From an uncultured Oscillospiraceae bacterium (GTDB taxonomy: Bacteria > Bacillota > Clostridia > Oscillospirales > Oscillospiraceae): a stretch of 39,489 nucleotides of DNA. The translations under genes were made by a program, and so were the position numbers. Every line of letters begins with the position of its first letter. Positions within the stretch are counted from its first letter, which is position 1. Shown here in pieces: positions 8,461-16,154 of the stretch. The stretch covers positions 1 to 39,489 of the forward strand of contig CAJULJ010000027.1 of NCBI GenBank assembly GCA_910587395.1, given 5' to 3'. The notes under the pieces were generated by a model. The model was not told the origin of the DNA, searched no databases, and was given only the letters and a program-made list of their open reading frames with translations.

Positions 8461-8532
8461 AGCTGATGGTGGGAATCGAACCCACAACCTTCTCATTACG
8501 AGTGAGATGCTCTGCCATTGAGCCACATCAGC
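8461..8532 (-). tRNA. tRNA-Thr (anticodon CGT)
   Basis: The minus strand folds as a complete cloverleaf of 72 bases: acceptor GCTGATG/CATCAGC, D-arm GCTCAATGGCAGAGC, anticodon arm TCTCA-CTCGTAA-TGAGA with anticodon CGT (reads ACG), and T-arm GTGGG-TTCGATT-CCCAC. Discriminator base is T. CCA is not encoded (TCC follows). Confidence 0.95.
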
Positions 8533-8554
8533 ATATTGAATTGTGAGAGTGATG

Positions 8555-8603
8555 GCCTGCTGCTTATGAATCAATTGCTTCCCCTACTGAGCTATGCCGG
8601 TGT
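8555..8603 (-). pseudogene. Decayed 5' half of a tRNA-Met
   Basis: The minus strand reads ACCGGCATAGCTCAGTAGGG and continues with ATTCATAA, which resembles the first half of a clostridial elongator tRNA-Met (acceptor strand, D-arm, CAT anticodon loop). The anticodon stem is mispaired, and no T-arm or matching 3' acceptor strand follows before tRNA-Thr. It cannot form a cloverleaf and is most likely a relic. Confidence 0.55.
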
Positions 8604-8731
8604 GAAGCGACCCACAGCAAGGGCTATTGTAGCACAAGCGCCCGGTCCGCGTCAAGAGCGGAAGAGAAAATATCTGTGAAAATGCGTCATAACCTGGAAG
8701 GAGGAGCGGGGAAGATAGGAAAATCCGTGGA

Positions 8732-8760
8732 TTGCTTTTTTTACGGCGCTGTGCTAAACT
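8732..8760 (+). promoter_or_regulatory. Candidate promoter for the esterase/ATP-grasp operon
   Basis: TTGCTT (8732-8737) and TAAACT (8755-8760) are spaced by 17 bases, 44 bases before the start codon at 8805. Confidence 0.4.
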
Positions 8761-8804
8761 AACCATATTATAAATTGCTTTGAAGTGTGAAAGGATCTTG
8801 GATC

Positions 8805-9578
8805 ATGATTGACAGCTGGAACATTACCATCCCTGAACTGACTGGGGACGAACCTCGCAGAGCTTATATCTATCTGCCCGACTCCTGGGAGATGGACCCT
8901 GACCGGCGCTATCCCGTGTTATATATGTTTGATGGCCACAACGTATTCTTTGACGAAGACGCTACCTATGGCAAGAGCTGGGGCATGGGCGAGTACCTGG
9001 ATGCCACTCAGACCCAGATCATCGTGGCCGCCGTGGAGTGCAACCACCACCCGGATCATGGACGGCTGTCTGAGTATTCTCCCTGGTCATTTTATGTCGG
9101 CAACTTTGGCCGGGTGGCAGGGCGGGGGAGGACCACCATGGAATGGCTGGTCAACGCCTTCAAGCCGGAGATTGACCGGGAGTTTCCCACGCTTCCCGGC
9201 CGGGAGAATACCTTCATCGCGGGAAGCTCCATGGGCGGCCTTATGAGCCTGTACGCCGTGCTGGAGTATAACCGCTATTTCTCACGAGGGGCTGCGCTGT
9301 CTCCCTCCCTGTGGGTGGCCCCAGGAAAGGTGGACACCCTGATCCGCACCGCCCGGGTGGCTCCGGACACGGTACTGTACATGGATTACGGCTCTCGGGA
9401 GCTGTCCAACCATTCCCAGACCTTCAAGCTGCTGGGCCGGACAGCGGCGGCACTGCTGGGCAGGCACATTTTGCTGGATTTCCGCATGGTCCCTGGAGGC
9501 GACCACAGCGAGGCCAGCTGGGAACGGCAGATTCCGTTTTTCATGAACACCCTGCTCTATGGGCGGGAAGATCAATAA
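8805..9578 (+). CDS. Alpha/beta-hydrolase esterase (esterase D-like), first of the operon
   Basis: The 257-residue cytoplasmic protein has the putative-esterase fold. Seen are an N-terminal beta-rich part with YIYLPDSW and YPVLYMFDGHN, a nucleophile elbow FIAGSSMGG with Ser142, and a late His234 in GGDHSEASW. An acid residue is likely in YMDYGS. The family includes S-formylglutathione hydrolases and enterochelin-esterase-like enzymes, so the substrate cannot be told. The ATG at 8805 follows AAAGGA at nine bases; an upstream GTG at 8787 would overlap that site and is rejected. The next gene, another esterase-like protein, starts 21 bases downstream. The context suggests hydrolysis or transfer of an acyl group on something made by the ATP-grasp enzyme of the operon. 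Confidence 0.85.
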   Translation: MIDSWNITIPELTGDEPRRAYIYLPDSWEMDPDRRYPVLYMFDGHNVFFDEDATYGKSWGMGEYLDATQTQIIVAAVECNHHPDHGRLSEYSPWSFYVGNFGRVAGRGRTTMEWLVNAFKPEIDREFPTLPGRENTFIAGSSMGGLMSLYAVLEYNRYFSRGAALSPSLWVAPGKVDTLIRTARVAPDTVLYMDYGSRELSNHSQTFKLLGRTAAALLGRHILLDFRMVPGGDHSEASWERQIPFFMNTLLYGREDQ

Positions 9579-9599
9579 ACAGGAAACCTAGGAGAAACT

Positions 9600-10358
9600 A
9601 TGGAGACACAATATTTCAAGGACTACAGCCCCGCGCTGGATCGGGACATGGAGTGCAAGGTGTATGGTCACGCGGGCCGTCCCGTGCTGTTTATTCCCTG
9701 CCAGGACGGACGGTTTTTCGATTTTGAGGACTTTCACATGACCGACGCCTGGGCGCCCTGGATTGAGTCGGGGCAGGTGATGGTGTTCTCCATCGACACC
9801 ATGGACGCGGAGAGCTGGTCGGACAAAAGCGGCGATCCCTATTGGCGCATCCGCCGGTACGAGCAGTGGATCGCCTATATCACTGACGAAATGGTACCCT
9901 TTATGAGGGCCATGGTGAACGATCGCAACGGCTGGAGCGGTGAGGCCGGGGTGCTGGTGTTCGGGTGCAGCCTGGGCGCCACCCATGCCGTCAACCTGTT
10001 TCTGCGCCGCCCGGACCTGTTCGACCGGGTGCTGGCCCTCAGCGGTATCTACAGCGCGGACTATGGCTTCGACAGCTACGTGGATGAGGTGGTCTACCAC
10101 AACTCACCGGTCCATTATCTGTCCGACATGCCCAAGGACCACCCCTTCATCAACCTTTATAATCAGAAGAAGGGCGTTATCTGCGTGGGCCGTGGCCCCT
10201 GGGAGATTCCGGGGGCCACGATGTGGCTGGCGGATGTTTTCAGGGAGAAGGACATCCACATCTGGGTGGATATCTGGGGCTATGACGTGGCCCACGACTG
10301 GGACTGGTGGTACAAGCAGGTGGACTATTTTGTGCCCTACCTGCTGGATCAAGTTTAA
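9600..10358 (+). CDS. Second esterase-like alpha/beta hydrolase
   Basis: The 252-residue protein is another member of the putative-esterase superfamily but is clearly diverged from its neighbour. It has a short N-terminus with GRPVLFIPCQDGRFFDFEDF, a nucleophile elbow VFGCSLGATHA with Ser124, and a late His232 in YDVAHDWDWWYKQ. The oxyanion-side segments and an unusual number of Trp and Asp residues set it apart. It follows the first esterase by 21 bases with AGGAGA before the ATG, and precedes the ATP-grasp gene by 39 bases. No signal peptide or membrane segment is seen, so it acts in the cytoplasm. The substrate is unknown. Confidence 0.82.
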   Translation: METQYFKDYSPALDRDMECKVYGHAGRPVLFIPCQDGRFFDFEDFHMTDAWAPWIESGQVMVFSIDTMDAESWSDKSGDPYWRIRRYEQWIAYITDEMVPFMRAMVNDRNGWSGEAGVLVFGCSLGATHAVNLFLRRPDLFDRVLALSGIYSADYGFDSYVDEVVYHNSPVHYLSDMPKDHPFINLYNQKKGVICVGRGPWEIPGATMWLADVFREKDIHIWVDIWGYDVAHDWDWWYKQVDYFVPYLLDQV

Positions 10359-10397
10359 ATTTTGCCACAAAGCATCAAAAAGAGAGAAGGAAGCACC

Positions 10398-11591
10398 ATG
10401 AAAAACGTGATTTTTATTTCCCCCAACTTTCCCGTCAACTACTGGCAGTTCTGCCGGGAGCTGAAAAATAACGGTATGAATGTACTGGGCATCGGTGACG
10501 CTCCCTATGATGAGCTGACCAACGAGTTGCGGGACAGCCTCAACGAGTATTACAAGGTGGGCAGCCTGGAAAACTACGACGAGGTGTACCGGGCCGTAGC
10601 CTACTTCATTTTCAAGCACGGTCGTGTGGACTGGCTGGAGTCCAACAACGAATACTGGCTGGAGCGGGACGCCCGGCTGCGTACGGATTTCCACATCACC
10701 TCCGGTTTCCAGATCGACGACATCCCCCGCATCAAGTTCAAGTCCAAGATGAAGGAATTTTATGAGAAGGCGGGCATTCCCACAGCCCGTTATCATCTGG
10801 TGGACAATTTCAAAGGTTGCATGGCGTTCATCAAGAAGGTGGGCTGGCCGGTGGTGGTCAAGCCGGACAGTGGCGTGGGCGCTTCTGACACCCATAAGTT
10901 GTCCGGTGAGGATGATTTGAAAAAGTTCCTGGAGACCAGGCAGAACGTCACCTATATCATGGAGGAGTTCATCCATGCTGAGGTCAATTCCTACGACGCC
11001 ATCATTGATTCCAACGGCGATCCCATTTTCGAGACCGGCAATGTTACCCCGATGTCCATCATGGACCTTGTAAACGAGGAGGATAACTCCATTTACTACA
11101 TCGTCAAAGACCTGCCCGCCGACACCAGAAAGGCGGGCCGGGCCACAGTGAAGAGCTTCGGCGTCAAGAGCCGCTTCGTCCACTTTGAGTTCTTCCGCCT
11201 CACCCAGGACCAGGAGAGCATGGGCAAGAAGGGGGACGTGGTGGCCCTGGAGGTCAATATGCGGCCCTGCGGCGGGTTCAGCCCCGATATGATGAACTTC
11301 GCCAACTCCACCAACGTATACAAGATCTGGGCGGATATGATCGCCTTTGACCACTCCGCGCTGGAGGGCGGTGAGCGTGCGTTCTGCGCCTACGCCGGCC
11401 GCCGGGACGGCAAGCCCTTTGTCATGGACCATGAGGCCGTCATGGAGAAGTACGGCGAGTGCATGAAGATGGTGGGCCGCATCCCCGATGTGCTGGCGGA
11501 CGCCATGGGCAACCAGATGTATGTGGCCACCTTCCCCACCAAGAAGGCCCTGGACACCTTCTACAAGGATGTTTTGAAGCTGAAAAAGTAA
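10398..11591 (+). CDS. ATP-grasp domain ligase-like protein
   Basis: The 397-residue protein has a pre-ATP-grasp Rossmann part (about 1-100, starting NVIFISPNFPVNYW) and an ATP-grasp domain (about 110-340). ATP-binding features seen are GWPVVVKPDSGVGASDTHKL with Lys155, YIMEEFIHAEV (about 186-196), and the metal-binding ALEVNMRPCGGF near the end of the domain. Such enzymes join a carboxylate to an amine or thiol through an acyl phosphate; automatic annotation may call it a carbamoyl-phosphate synthase homologue, but it lacks that enzyme's domains. The ATG at 10398 follows GAAGGA; an upstream in-frame start at 10362 is less good. It is the last gene before a terminator, so the two esterases and this ligase form one operon with no transporter or carrier protein. 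Confidence 0.85.
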   Translation: MKNVIFISPNFPVNYWQFCRELKNNGMNVLGIGDAPYDELTNELRDSLNEYYKVGSLENYDEVYRAVAYFIFKHGRVDWLESNNEYWLERDARLRTDFHITSGFQIDDIPRIKFKSKMKEFYEKAGIPTARYHLVDNFKGCMAFIKKVGWPVVVKPDSGVGASDTHKLSGEDDLKKFLETRQNVTYIMEEFIHAEVNSYDAIIDSNGDPIFETGNVTPMSIMDLVNEEDNSIYYIVKDLPADTRKAGRATVKSFGVKSRFVHFEFFRLTQDQESMGKKGDVVALEVNMRPCGGFSPDMMNFANSTNVYKIWADMIAFDHSALEGGERAFCAYAGRRDGKPFVMDHEAVMEKYGECMKMVGRIPDVLADAMGNQMYVATFPTKKALDTFYKDVLKLKK

Positions 11592-11601
11592 TCACACCGG
11601 G

Positions 11602-11637
11602 AATTCCCCGTCTGATTTTCAGGCGGGGGATTTTTTT
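11602..11637 (+). terminator. Terminator after the ATP-grasp gene
   Basis: TCCCCGTCTGA and TCAGGCGGGGGA pair around a TTT-rich loop and are followed by seven Ts. Confidence 0.9.
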
Positions 11638-11696
11638 GCATATTTTTCCTCTGCCGGGCCATACTAACGGCACCAATGTAAAGGAGGGACTTACCC

Positions 11697-11882
11697 ATGT
11701 CGAACCTGAGCACAAAAGAGCTGTCCGCGCTGGAGGATCAGCTTGGCTTTGAACGGATGCTGTGCTGCAAGTACCAGGACGCCGCCCAGGCCACCCAGGA
11801 AACCGAGCTGAAAACCACCTACAACCAGTATGCCGCCCAGCACAAGCAGAATTACGATACCCTGCTGGGCTTTTTAAAGTAA
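11697..11882 (+). CDS. Small CotF-like / ferritin-like spore coat protein
   Basis: The 61-residue helical protein (MSNLSTKELSALEDQLGFE…) resembles the N-terminal helices of small CotF-like coat proteins of Clostridia. It is rich in Gln, Ala and Tyr, has a CCKYQDAAQ segment and no signal peptide. The ATG follows AAGGAGGGAC. The next gene, a clearer CotF relative, starts 12 bases after its stop codon, so the two are probably co-expressed, presumably in the mother cell during sporulation. I see no obvious promoter sequence of the sporulation sigma factors. Confidence 0.65.
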   Translation: MSNLSTKELSALEDQLGFERMLCCKYQDAAQATQETELKTTYNQYAAQHKQNYDTLLGFLK

Positions 11883-11894
11883 GGAGAACGAACC

Positions 11895-12158
11895 ATGAAG
11901 GAAAATGAGATCATCACCGACCTGCTGCTCACCGAGAAGAAGATGAGCACCAATTACAATTTGTTTGCCTCCGAGTGTACCAACGTGCAGCTCCGGGACA
12001 CCTTTGTCAGCCTGCTCACCCAAGGCCACAAAACCCAGACTCAACTGTTTGAAACCGCCAAGCAGAAGGGATGGTACAAGGTGGAGCAGGCCCAGCCCCA
12101 GCAGATCGCTCAGGCGGAGCAGAAGTTCACCAACCAAGCCCCGACCATCACCGGCTAA
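11895..12158 (+). CDS. CotF family spore coat protein
   Basis: The 87-residue protein has the CotF pattern: IITDLLLTEKKMSTNYNLFASECTN, then LRDTFVSLLTQGHKTQTQLFETAKQKGWY and a Gln-rich tail. CotF is a structural component of the Bacillus spore coat with a ferritin-like helical fold. A good AAGGAG precedes the ATG. It follows the 61-residue gene by 12 bases and is followed by a terminator, closing a two-gene operon. Confidence 0.8.
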   Translation: MKENEIITDLLLTEKKMSTNYNLFASECTNVQLRDTFVSLLTQGHKTQTQLFETAKQKGWYKVEQAQPQQIAQAEQKFTNQAPTITG

Positions 12159-12175
12159 AGCTTAAAAATTTCTAA

Positions 12176-12212
12176 AGTGTGCCCCTGGCGTATGGAAACG
12201 CCGGGGGCACTT
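12176..12212 (+). terminator. Terminator after the cotF-like pair
   Basis: GCCCCTGGCGT and ACGCCGGGGGC pair around ATGGAA. The T-run is weak (TTATGTTA), so some read-through into the regulator gene is possible. Confidence 0.6.
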
Positions 12213-12213
12213 A

Positions 12214-12222
12214 TGTTATACT
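12214..12222 (+). promoter_or_regulatory. Extended -10 promoter for the response regulator operon
   Basis: TGTTATACT is an extended -10 element 30 bases before the start codon at 12253. No good -35 hexamer lies at the usual distance; that position falls inside the preceding terminator hairpin. Confidence 0.4.
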
Positions 12223-12252
12223 ATCCCCGACAACAAGCTGGGAGGAATCGCC

Positions 12253-12942
12253 ATGGAAACCGCTAGCATTCTCGTCGTGGAGGACGACGCGGACATCAAC
12301 CGCCTGCTGTGCACCATCCTGGAGGGCGCGGGCTACACCTGCCGGGCCGCCTTTTCCGGCAGCGAGGCTCTGTTGTGGGCGGAAAAATACGACTATGACC
12401 TGATTGTGCTGGATCTGATGCTCCCCGGCGTGACGGGGGAGGAGCTGATCGCCCGCATACGCCGGGGCAAGACTATGCCCATTATCGTAGCCTCGGCCAA
12501 GGTTGGGGTGTCCGACCGGGTGAACGTGCTCAAGCTGGGGGCGGACGACTTCATCCCCAAGCCCTTCGACAATGCCGAGGTGCTGGCGAGGGTGGAGGCG
12601 CAGCTGCGCCGCAGCCGGGAGTTTTCCGCCGCCAAGGCGGACGTGCTCACCGTGGGTCCGTTAACCCTGGACCGGGACAGCCACACTGTGTCGGTGGACG
12701 GGGAGGAGCTGCCCTTGACCGGGCGGGAATTCGACATTTTGGCCCTGCTCATGGAAAACCCCCGGCGGGCCTTTTCCCGGGCGCAGATTTATGAGGCTGT
12801 GTGGGGCGAGGACTTTCTGGGAGATGAAAACACGGTGAACGTCCACGTGAGCAACCTGCGTTCCAAGCTGTCCAGGGCGGACCCGGACCGGAGTTATATC
12901 AAAACGGTGTGGGGCATCGGGTTTAAGCTGGCCGATATTTAG
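12253..12942 (+). CDS. OmpR/PhoB family response regulator
   Basis: The 229-residue regulator has a receiver domain (1-115) with acidic pocket Glu10-Asp11-Asp12, phospho-acceptor Asp54 in LDLMLPG, and conserved Lys103 in KPF. A winged-helix DNA-binding domain follows (about 130-229, with LTGREFDILALLMENP and VWGIGFKL). The ATG follows GGGAGGAATCGCC. Downstream come an ABC transporter and a histidine kinase in one operon, the arrangement of antimicrobial-peptide sensing and resistance modules. It probably activates the ABC genes. Confidence 0.92.
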   Translation: METASILVVEDDADINRLLCTILEGAGYTCRAAFSGSEALLWAEKYDYDLIVLDLMLPGVTGEELIARIRRGKTMPIIVASAKVGVSDRVNVLKLGADDFIPKPFDNAEVLARVEAQLRRSREFSAAKADVLTVGPLTLDRDSHTVSVDGEELPLTGREFDILALLMENPRRAFSRAQIYEAVWGEDFLGDENTVNVHVSNLRSKLSRADPDRSYIKTVWGIGFKLADI

Positions 12943-13023
12943 GATTTCTTTAGACTTCCTTTGAAGAGTTTTGGCCTTTCTGCGATAAGCTATAGCCACA
13001 ACGAAGAGAAAGGCGGGAACGCT

Positions 13024-13950
13024 ATGAACGAAAATACAGCGGTGATGGCAACCTATGGGCTGCAAAAAGCCTATGGTTCCTGTAAGGCGCTGGACGGCGT
13101 GAATATGCTGGTGCGCCGGGGGGACGTATATGGTTTGGTGGGCCGCAACGGGGCGGGGAAGACCACTCTCATGCGGATGATTACAGGCCAATCTGAGCCC
13201 AGCGGGGGCGAAATGGAGCTGTTTGGCGCGTCGGGAAAGAACATGCGGTCCCAGCGCACCCGCACGGGCGCCATGATTGAAATTCCCTCCTTTTCCCCTT
13301 TCCTCACCGCTCAGGAGAACCTGGAGTATTACCGCCTCCAGCGGGGGATTCCCGGCAGGCATGTGGTAGATGAGGTGCTGGAGCAGGTGGATTTGGCGAA
13401 TACGGGGAAGAAAAAGTTCAAATCCTTTTCTCTTGGCATGAAGCAGCGGCTGGGGCTGGCTTTGGCTCTGATGAACCATCCGGACTTCCTCGTCCTGGAC
13501 GAGCCCATCAACGGCTTGGACCCGGAGGGGGTGGCCGAGTTCCGGCAGATTCTGCGCACCCTTAACCAGGAGCGGCAGACCACCATCCTGATCTCCAGCC
13601 ATATTCTGTCCGAGCTGTCCAACGTGGCGACCCGGTACGGATTCATGGAGCAGGGGAGGCTGTTGGAGGAAATCTCCGCCGAGGCCCTCCACGACAAATG
13701 CCGTACCTGCCTGCGGCTGGAGGTGGACGACGCCGCCAAGGCCGCCGCTGTTCTCCAAAGTGAGCTGGGTACGGACAAGTTTGAGGTCTTGCCCAACAAT
13801 GTGGTCCAGCTCTACGCCTGCCTGGACGACCCCAAGCAGGCGTCCTACGCCCTGGCCCGGAACGGGGTGGCCTTGCTGGCTATGGAGCAGAAGGGCGCGG
13901 ACCTGGAAGCGTATTTCCTCGACCTGATCGGAGGTGGGCGCCATGTTTAA
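13024..13950 (+). CDS. ABC transporter ATP-binding protein (lantibiotic-export type)
   Basis: The 308-residue ATPase has Walker A GRNGAGKTT (about 40-48), a FSLGMKQRLGLALA signature and Walker B FLVLDEPINGLDPEG, followed by a C-terminal extension typical of BcrA/lantibiotic-immunity ATPases. It powers the membrane partner encoded next. The ATG at 13024 is preceded by AGGCGGGAACGCT; a longer frame from 12961 includes the intergenic region and is rejected. Its stop overlaps the permease start by eight bases, so the two are translationally coupled. The substrate is probably a peptide antibiotic, by context. Confidence 0.9.
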   Translation: MNENTAVMATYGLQKAYGSCKALDGVNMLVRRGDVYGLVGRNGAGKTTLMRMITGQSEPSGGEMELFGASGKNMRSQRTRTGAMIEIPSFSPFLTAQENLEYYRLQRGIPGRHVVDEVLEQVDLANTGKKKFKSFSLGMKQRLGLALALMNHPDFLVLDEPINGLDPEGVAEFRQILRTLNQERQTTILISSHILSELSNVATRYGFMEQGRLLEEISAEALHDKCRTCLRLEVDDAAKAAAVLQSELGTDKFEVLPNNVVQLYACLDDPKQASYALARNGVALLAMEQKGADLEAYFLDLIGGGRHV

Positions 13951-14725
13951 CTATATCCGCGCTGAGATCTACAAGCTGCTCCACCGGCCCTATACCTATA
14001 TCGCCCTTGGGGTTATGATGGCATTGGAGGCACTTTATGCGTCTATGTTTGCTTTCCACAACGCCCATTCCATGGCCACCCCTTTCGGCGGGGCCATTAT
14101 CACCATCATAGAGATGGGAGCCATCGGCTTTTGTACCTGCCTGCTCACCGGGGATATCGTGTTTGCCGGGCAGTACAAGAACTCCACGCTGAAAAATGAG
14201 GTGTCCTTCGGCTTAAGCCGCACTCAGATTTACCTGGGCAAATTCCTGGCCCAGACCCTGCTGTCCATCGTGTATCTGGTGGTCATGATGGCTTTCTTCC
14301 TGGGGCTTTGCGCGGTCTGTCTGCCCATGGAGTCGGAGTCCGCCGCGTTCTACGCCACATCGGAGGCGCTGGCTATCGTGGGCTACTTCCTGTCAGTAGG
14401 GCTTCCGCTGTGGATTGGCGCTCAGGCGGCGCTATGTATGTGTCTGTTTTTGGTGAATGGGGAGATGGCCAGCTCTTTCCTCTATGTGGGCATTGTGTTC
14501 GTGCTGGAGTCTTTCATCGATCTGGCGGGACTGCTTATCCAGGGACCGGTGGGAAATGCGCTGCTCAAGGCGGTCCCGTATTTCCCCGTGCGAATGTTGA
14601 ATGGAGCCAAAAGCGTGGTGGGCGACGTGAGCTATCTGGGCAGGGCGTGGCTGGTGGGGGCGTTTTGGGTCATCGTTTGCACCGTCGTGGGCCTGTATGG
14701 ATTCAACCGAAAGGAGATCAAATAA
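13943..14725 (+). CDS. ABC-2 type permease partner
   Basis: The 260-residue membrane protein has about six hydrophobic segments and the ABC-2 pattern: an N-terminal FNYIRAEIYKLLHRPYTYIAL, then DIVFAGQYKNSTLKNEVSFGLSR-like loop after helix two, as in lantibiotic-immunity permeases. The start overlaps the end of the ATPase gene (ATG at 13943 with GGAGGTGG before it). It pairs with that ATPase to form a transporter, probably exporting or detaching a membrane-active peptide. Confidence 0.88.
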   Translation: MFNYIRAEIYKLLHRPYTYIALGVMMALEALYASMFAFHNAHSMATPFGGAIITIIEMGAIGFCTCLLTGDIVFAGQYKNSTLKNEVSFGLSRTQIYLGKFLAQTLLSIVYLVVMMAFFLGLCAVCLPMESESAAFYATSEALAIVGYFLSVGLPLWIGAQAALCMCLFLVNGEMASSFLYVGIVFVLESFIDLAGLLIQGPVGNALLKAVPYFPVRMLNGAKSVVGDVSYLGRAWLVGAFWVIVCTVVGLYGFNRKEIK

Positions 14726-14728
14726 ACC

Positions 14729-14827
14729 ATGAAACGGAGAAAACGGATGGAAGCGGTGCTTTGGGCCGTCATCGCGGCGGCAATGATAGGCGGACTCAGC
14801 CTGATTCTTCAGAAGCCAAAAAAATGA
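14729..14827 (+). CDS. Tiny single-span membrane peptide (32 aa)
   Basis: MKRRKRMEAVLWAVIAAAMI begins a 32-codon frame with a basic N-terminus, one hydrophobic span of about 20 residues and a Lys-rich end. It starts four bases after the permease stop, with AAAGGAG about 12 bases before the ATG. The size is below ordinary gene-calling limits. The charge pattern (Arg/Lys before a membrane span) and position in the operon suggest a real small protein tied to the transporter or kinase. I do not recognise a family. Confidence 0.5.
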   Translation: MKRRKRMEAVLWAVIAAAMIGGLSLILQKPKK

Positions 14828-14882
14828 GCCGGTTTCCGCCGGGCCGAAAGGCCCGGCAAAAGCCGTTTGATGGGGTGTTCTA

Positions 14883-14948
14883 ATGAAAATTCCTGTAATC
14901 GTGTTCTTCCTGCTCCTCATGGTTCTGTTCGGATGGAATGGTTTTTGA
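14883..14948 (+). CDS. Possible 21-residue hydrophobic peptide
   Basis: The frame MKIPVIVFFLLLMVLFGWNG-F is almost wholly hydrophobic and lies between the 32-residue peptide and the histidine kinase. Its ribosome binding site is poor (GGGGTG upstream). It overlaps an alternative ATG (14938) of the next small frame. It is only a weak candidate. Confidence 0.3.
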   Translation: MKIPVIVFFLLLMVLFGWNGF

Positions 14949-14964
14949 TCATTGCCGGGGACCT

Positions 14965-15102
14965 ATGGGCATTCTCGGCCCTATCCTGCTGGTGCTGCTG
15001 GGGCTTTGGATGGGCCGGGGCAAACGTTCTCCCTGGTACATCAAGGTGATCCTTGTCGTTTTGCTCACGCTGCTGGTTTTGATTACGCTGGGGGTTATTT
15101 GA
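14965..15102 (+). CDS. Small two-span membrane protein (45 aa)
   Basis: The frame begins MGILGPILLVLLGLWMGRGK and has two hydrophobic segments joined by a basic loop (GRGKRSPWYIK). An in-frame ATG at 14938 would lengthen it by nine residues; GGGGAC before 14965 favours the shorter form only slightly. It ends 21 bases before the histidine kinase start. Position between the permease and kinase genes suggests an accessory role, such as a kinase-associated membrane peptide. I do not recognise a family. Confidence 0.5.
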   Translation: MGILGPILLVLLGLWMGRGKRSPWYIKVILVVLLTLLVLITLGVI

Positions 15103-15123
15103 CGAAAGGGGGCGCGGCGTTCC

Positions 15124-16023
15124 ATGAAAACCGCTATGATCATTGTCTTGCTGTTGGTGATTGCTGTCCAAGCGGTCCGTCGGTACACCCTGGAGCGTGG
15201 GCTGTGTCGGGCTGCCAGCCAGATGAGAGCCCAGATGGCCGACGAGACCACGGCCCGCCTGTCCCTGCCATGTCCCAGCGCCGGGGCGGAGGAGCTGCTG
15301 GTCTGCCTCAACGACCTGCTGGAGCTGCGCCAGGAGGAGCGGGCGGGCTACCGCCGCAAGGAGCAGGAGCTGCGCCAGCAGATTGCCAACGTGTCCCACG
15401 ACCTGCGCACGCCGCTGACCTCTATCCTGGGCTATTTGCAGCTTTTGGAGCAGAAGGAGCTGCCCCCGGAAAAACGGCAAGAGTACTTCCAAGTCATCGA
15501 GGGGAGAGCGCGGACGCTTCAAGTTTTTATCGCCACATTTTATGACCTGTCCCGCATCGAAGGGGGAGAACTGCCTTTGGAGCGGGAAAAGGTGGACCTG
15601 GGCCGCGCCCTGTCCGACCAACTGGCGGCAGCTTATGAGCAAATCGAGGAAACAGGGCTTGCCATGGAGGTGGATATTGCGCCGGACCTGCCCCCGGTCT
15701 GGGCGGACAGGGGAGCGGTGACCCGCATTTTCTCCAATCTGTTGACCAATGCCCTGCGCCACGGAATGGATATGCTGTCGATTAAATTGTATCGGTCCGG
15801 GGGATATGTCATCTCCTCCTTCTCAAACCGTGCGGATGATATGACAGAGGAAGATGCCGCCCATGTGTTTGAGCGCTTTTATACTGCGGATAAAATGCGT
15901 ACAGGCCAATCCACAGGCTTAGGCTTGGCCATCGTCAAGGCGCTGACGGAGCGCATGGGCCACACTGCCCGGGCCCGCTGGCAGGATGGGATATTTACCA
16001 TTGAGGTGCGGTGGAGCGTTTGA
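15124..16023 (+). CDS. Sensor histidine kinase
   Basis: The 299-residue kinase has one N-terminal membrane span (about 3-18), a short linker and coiled segment, then the dimerisation domain with NVSHDLRTPLTSILGY (phospho-acceptor His92). The ATPase domain shows the N box FSNLLTNALRHG, the F box FERFYTAD and the G box STGLGLAIVK. With almost no extracytoplasmic part, it is of the intramembrane-sensing kind that usually reads the state of a neighbouring ABC transporter. It closes the operon and should phosphorylate the regulator encoded at 12253. The weak GGGGGCG lies before its ATG. Confidence 0.9.
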   Translation: MKTAMIIVLLLVIAVQAVRRYTLERGLCRAASQMRAQMADETTARLSLPCPSAGAEELLVCLNDLLELRQEERAGYRRKEQELRQQIANVSHDLRTPLTSILGYLQLLEQKELPPEKRQEYFQVIEGRARTLQVFIATFYDLSRIEGGELPLEREKVDLGRALSDQLAAAYEQIEETGLAMEVDIAPDLPPVWADRGAVTRIFSNLLTNALRHGMDMLSIKLYRSGGYVISSFSNRADDMTEEDAAHVFERFYTADKMRTGQSTGLGLAIVKALTERMGHTARARWQDGIFTIEVRWSV

Positions 16024-16054
16024 CGTATCTTGTCTAATTTAACAAAACGTTAAA

Positions 16055-16085
16055 GGACCGGCGCTTTACGCCGGCCCTTTTTTGT
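16055..16085 (+). terminator. Terminator after the histidine kinase
   Basis: GGACCGGCG and CGCCGGCCC pair around CTTTA and are followed by six Ts. Confidence 0.9.
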
Positions 16086-16154
16086 GGTAAAATAGCGAAA
16101 ACATGGATATAATAGCCACAAAACCGATTTCATAAAAAAAGGAGCCGGTGCCAA

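Noticed and set aside
8584..8766. A 60-codon leftward frame beside the tRNA relic
   Set aside because: It covers the promoter of the esterase operon and shows no coding features.
10104..11432. A 442-codon antisense frame opposite the ATP-grasp gene
   Set aside because: It has low-complexity His/Val/Gly composition and overlaps two well-supported genes on the other strand.
12942..13023. Possible response-regulator binding repeats between the regulator and ABC ATPase genes
   Set aside because: TTTAGACTT and TTTGAAGAG are only loosely similar; no clear direct repeat at helical spacing is visible.
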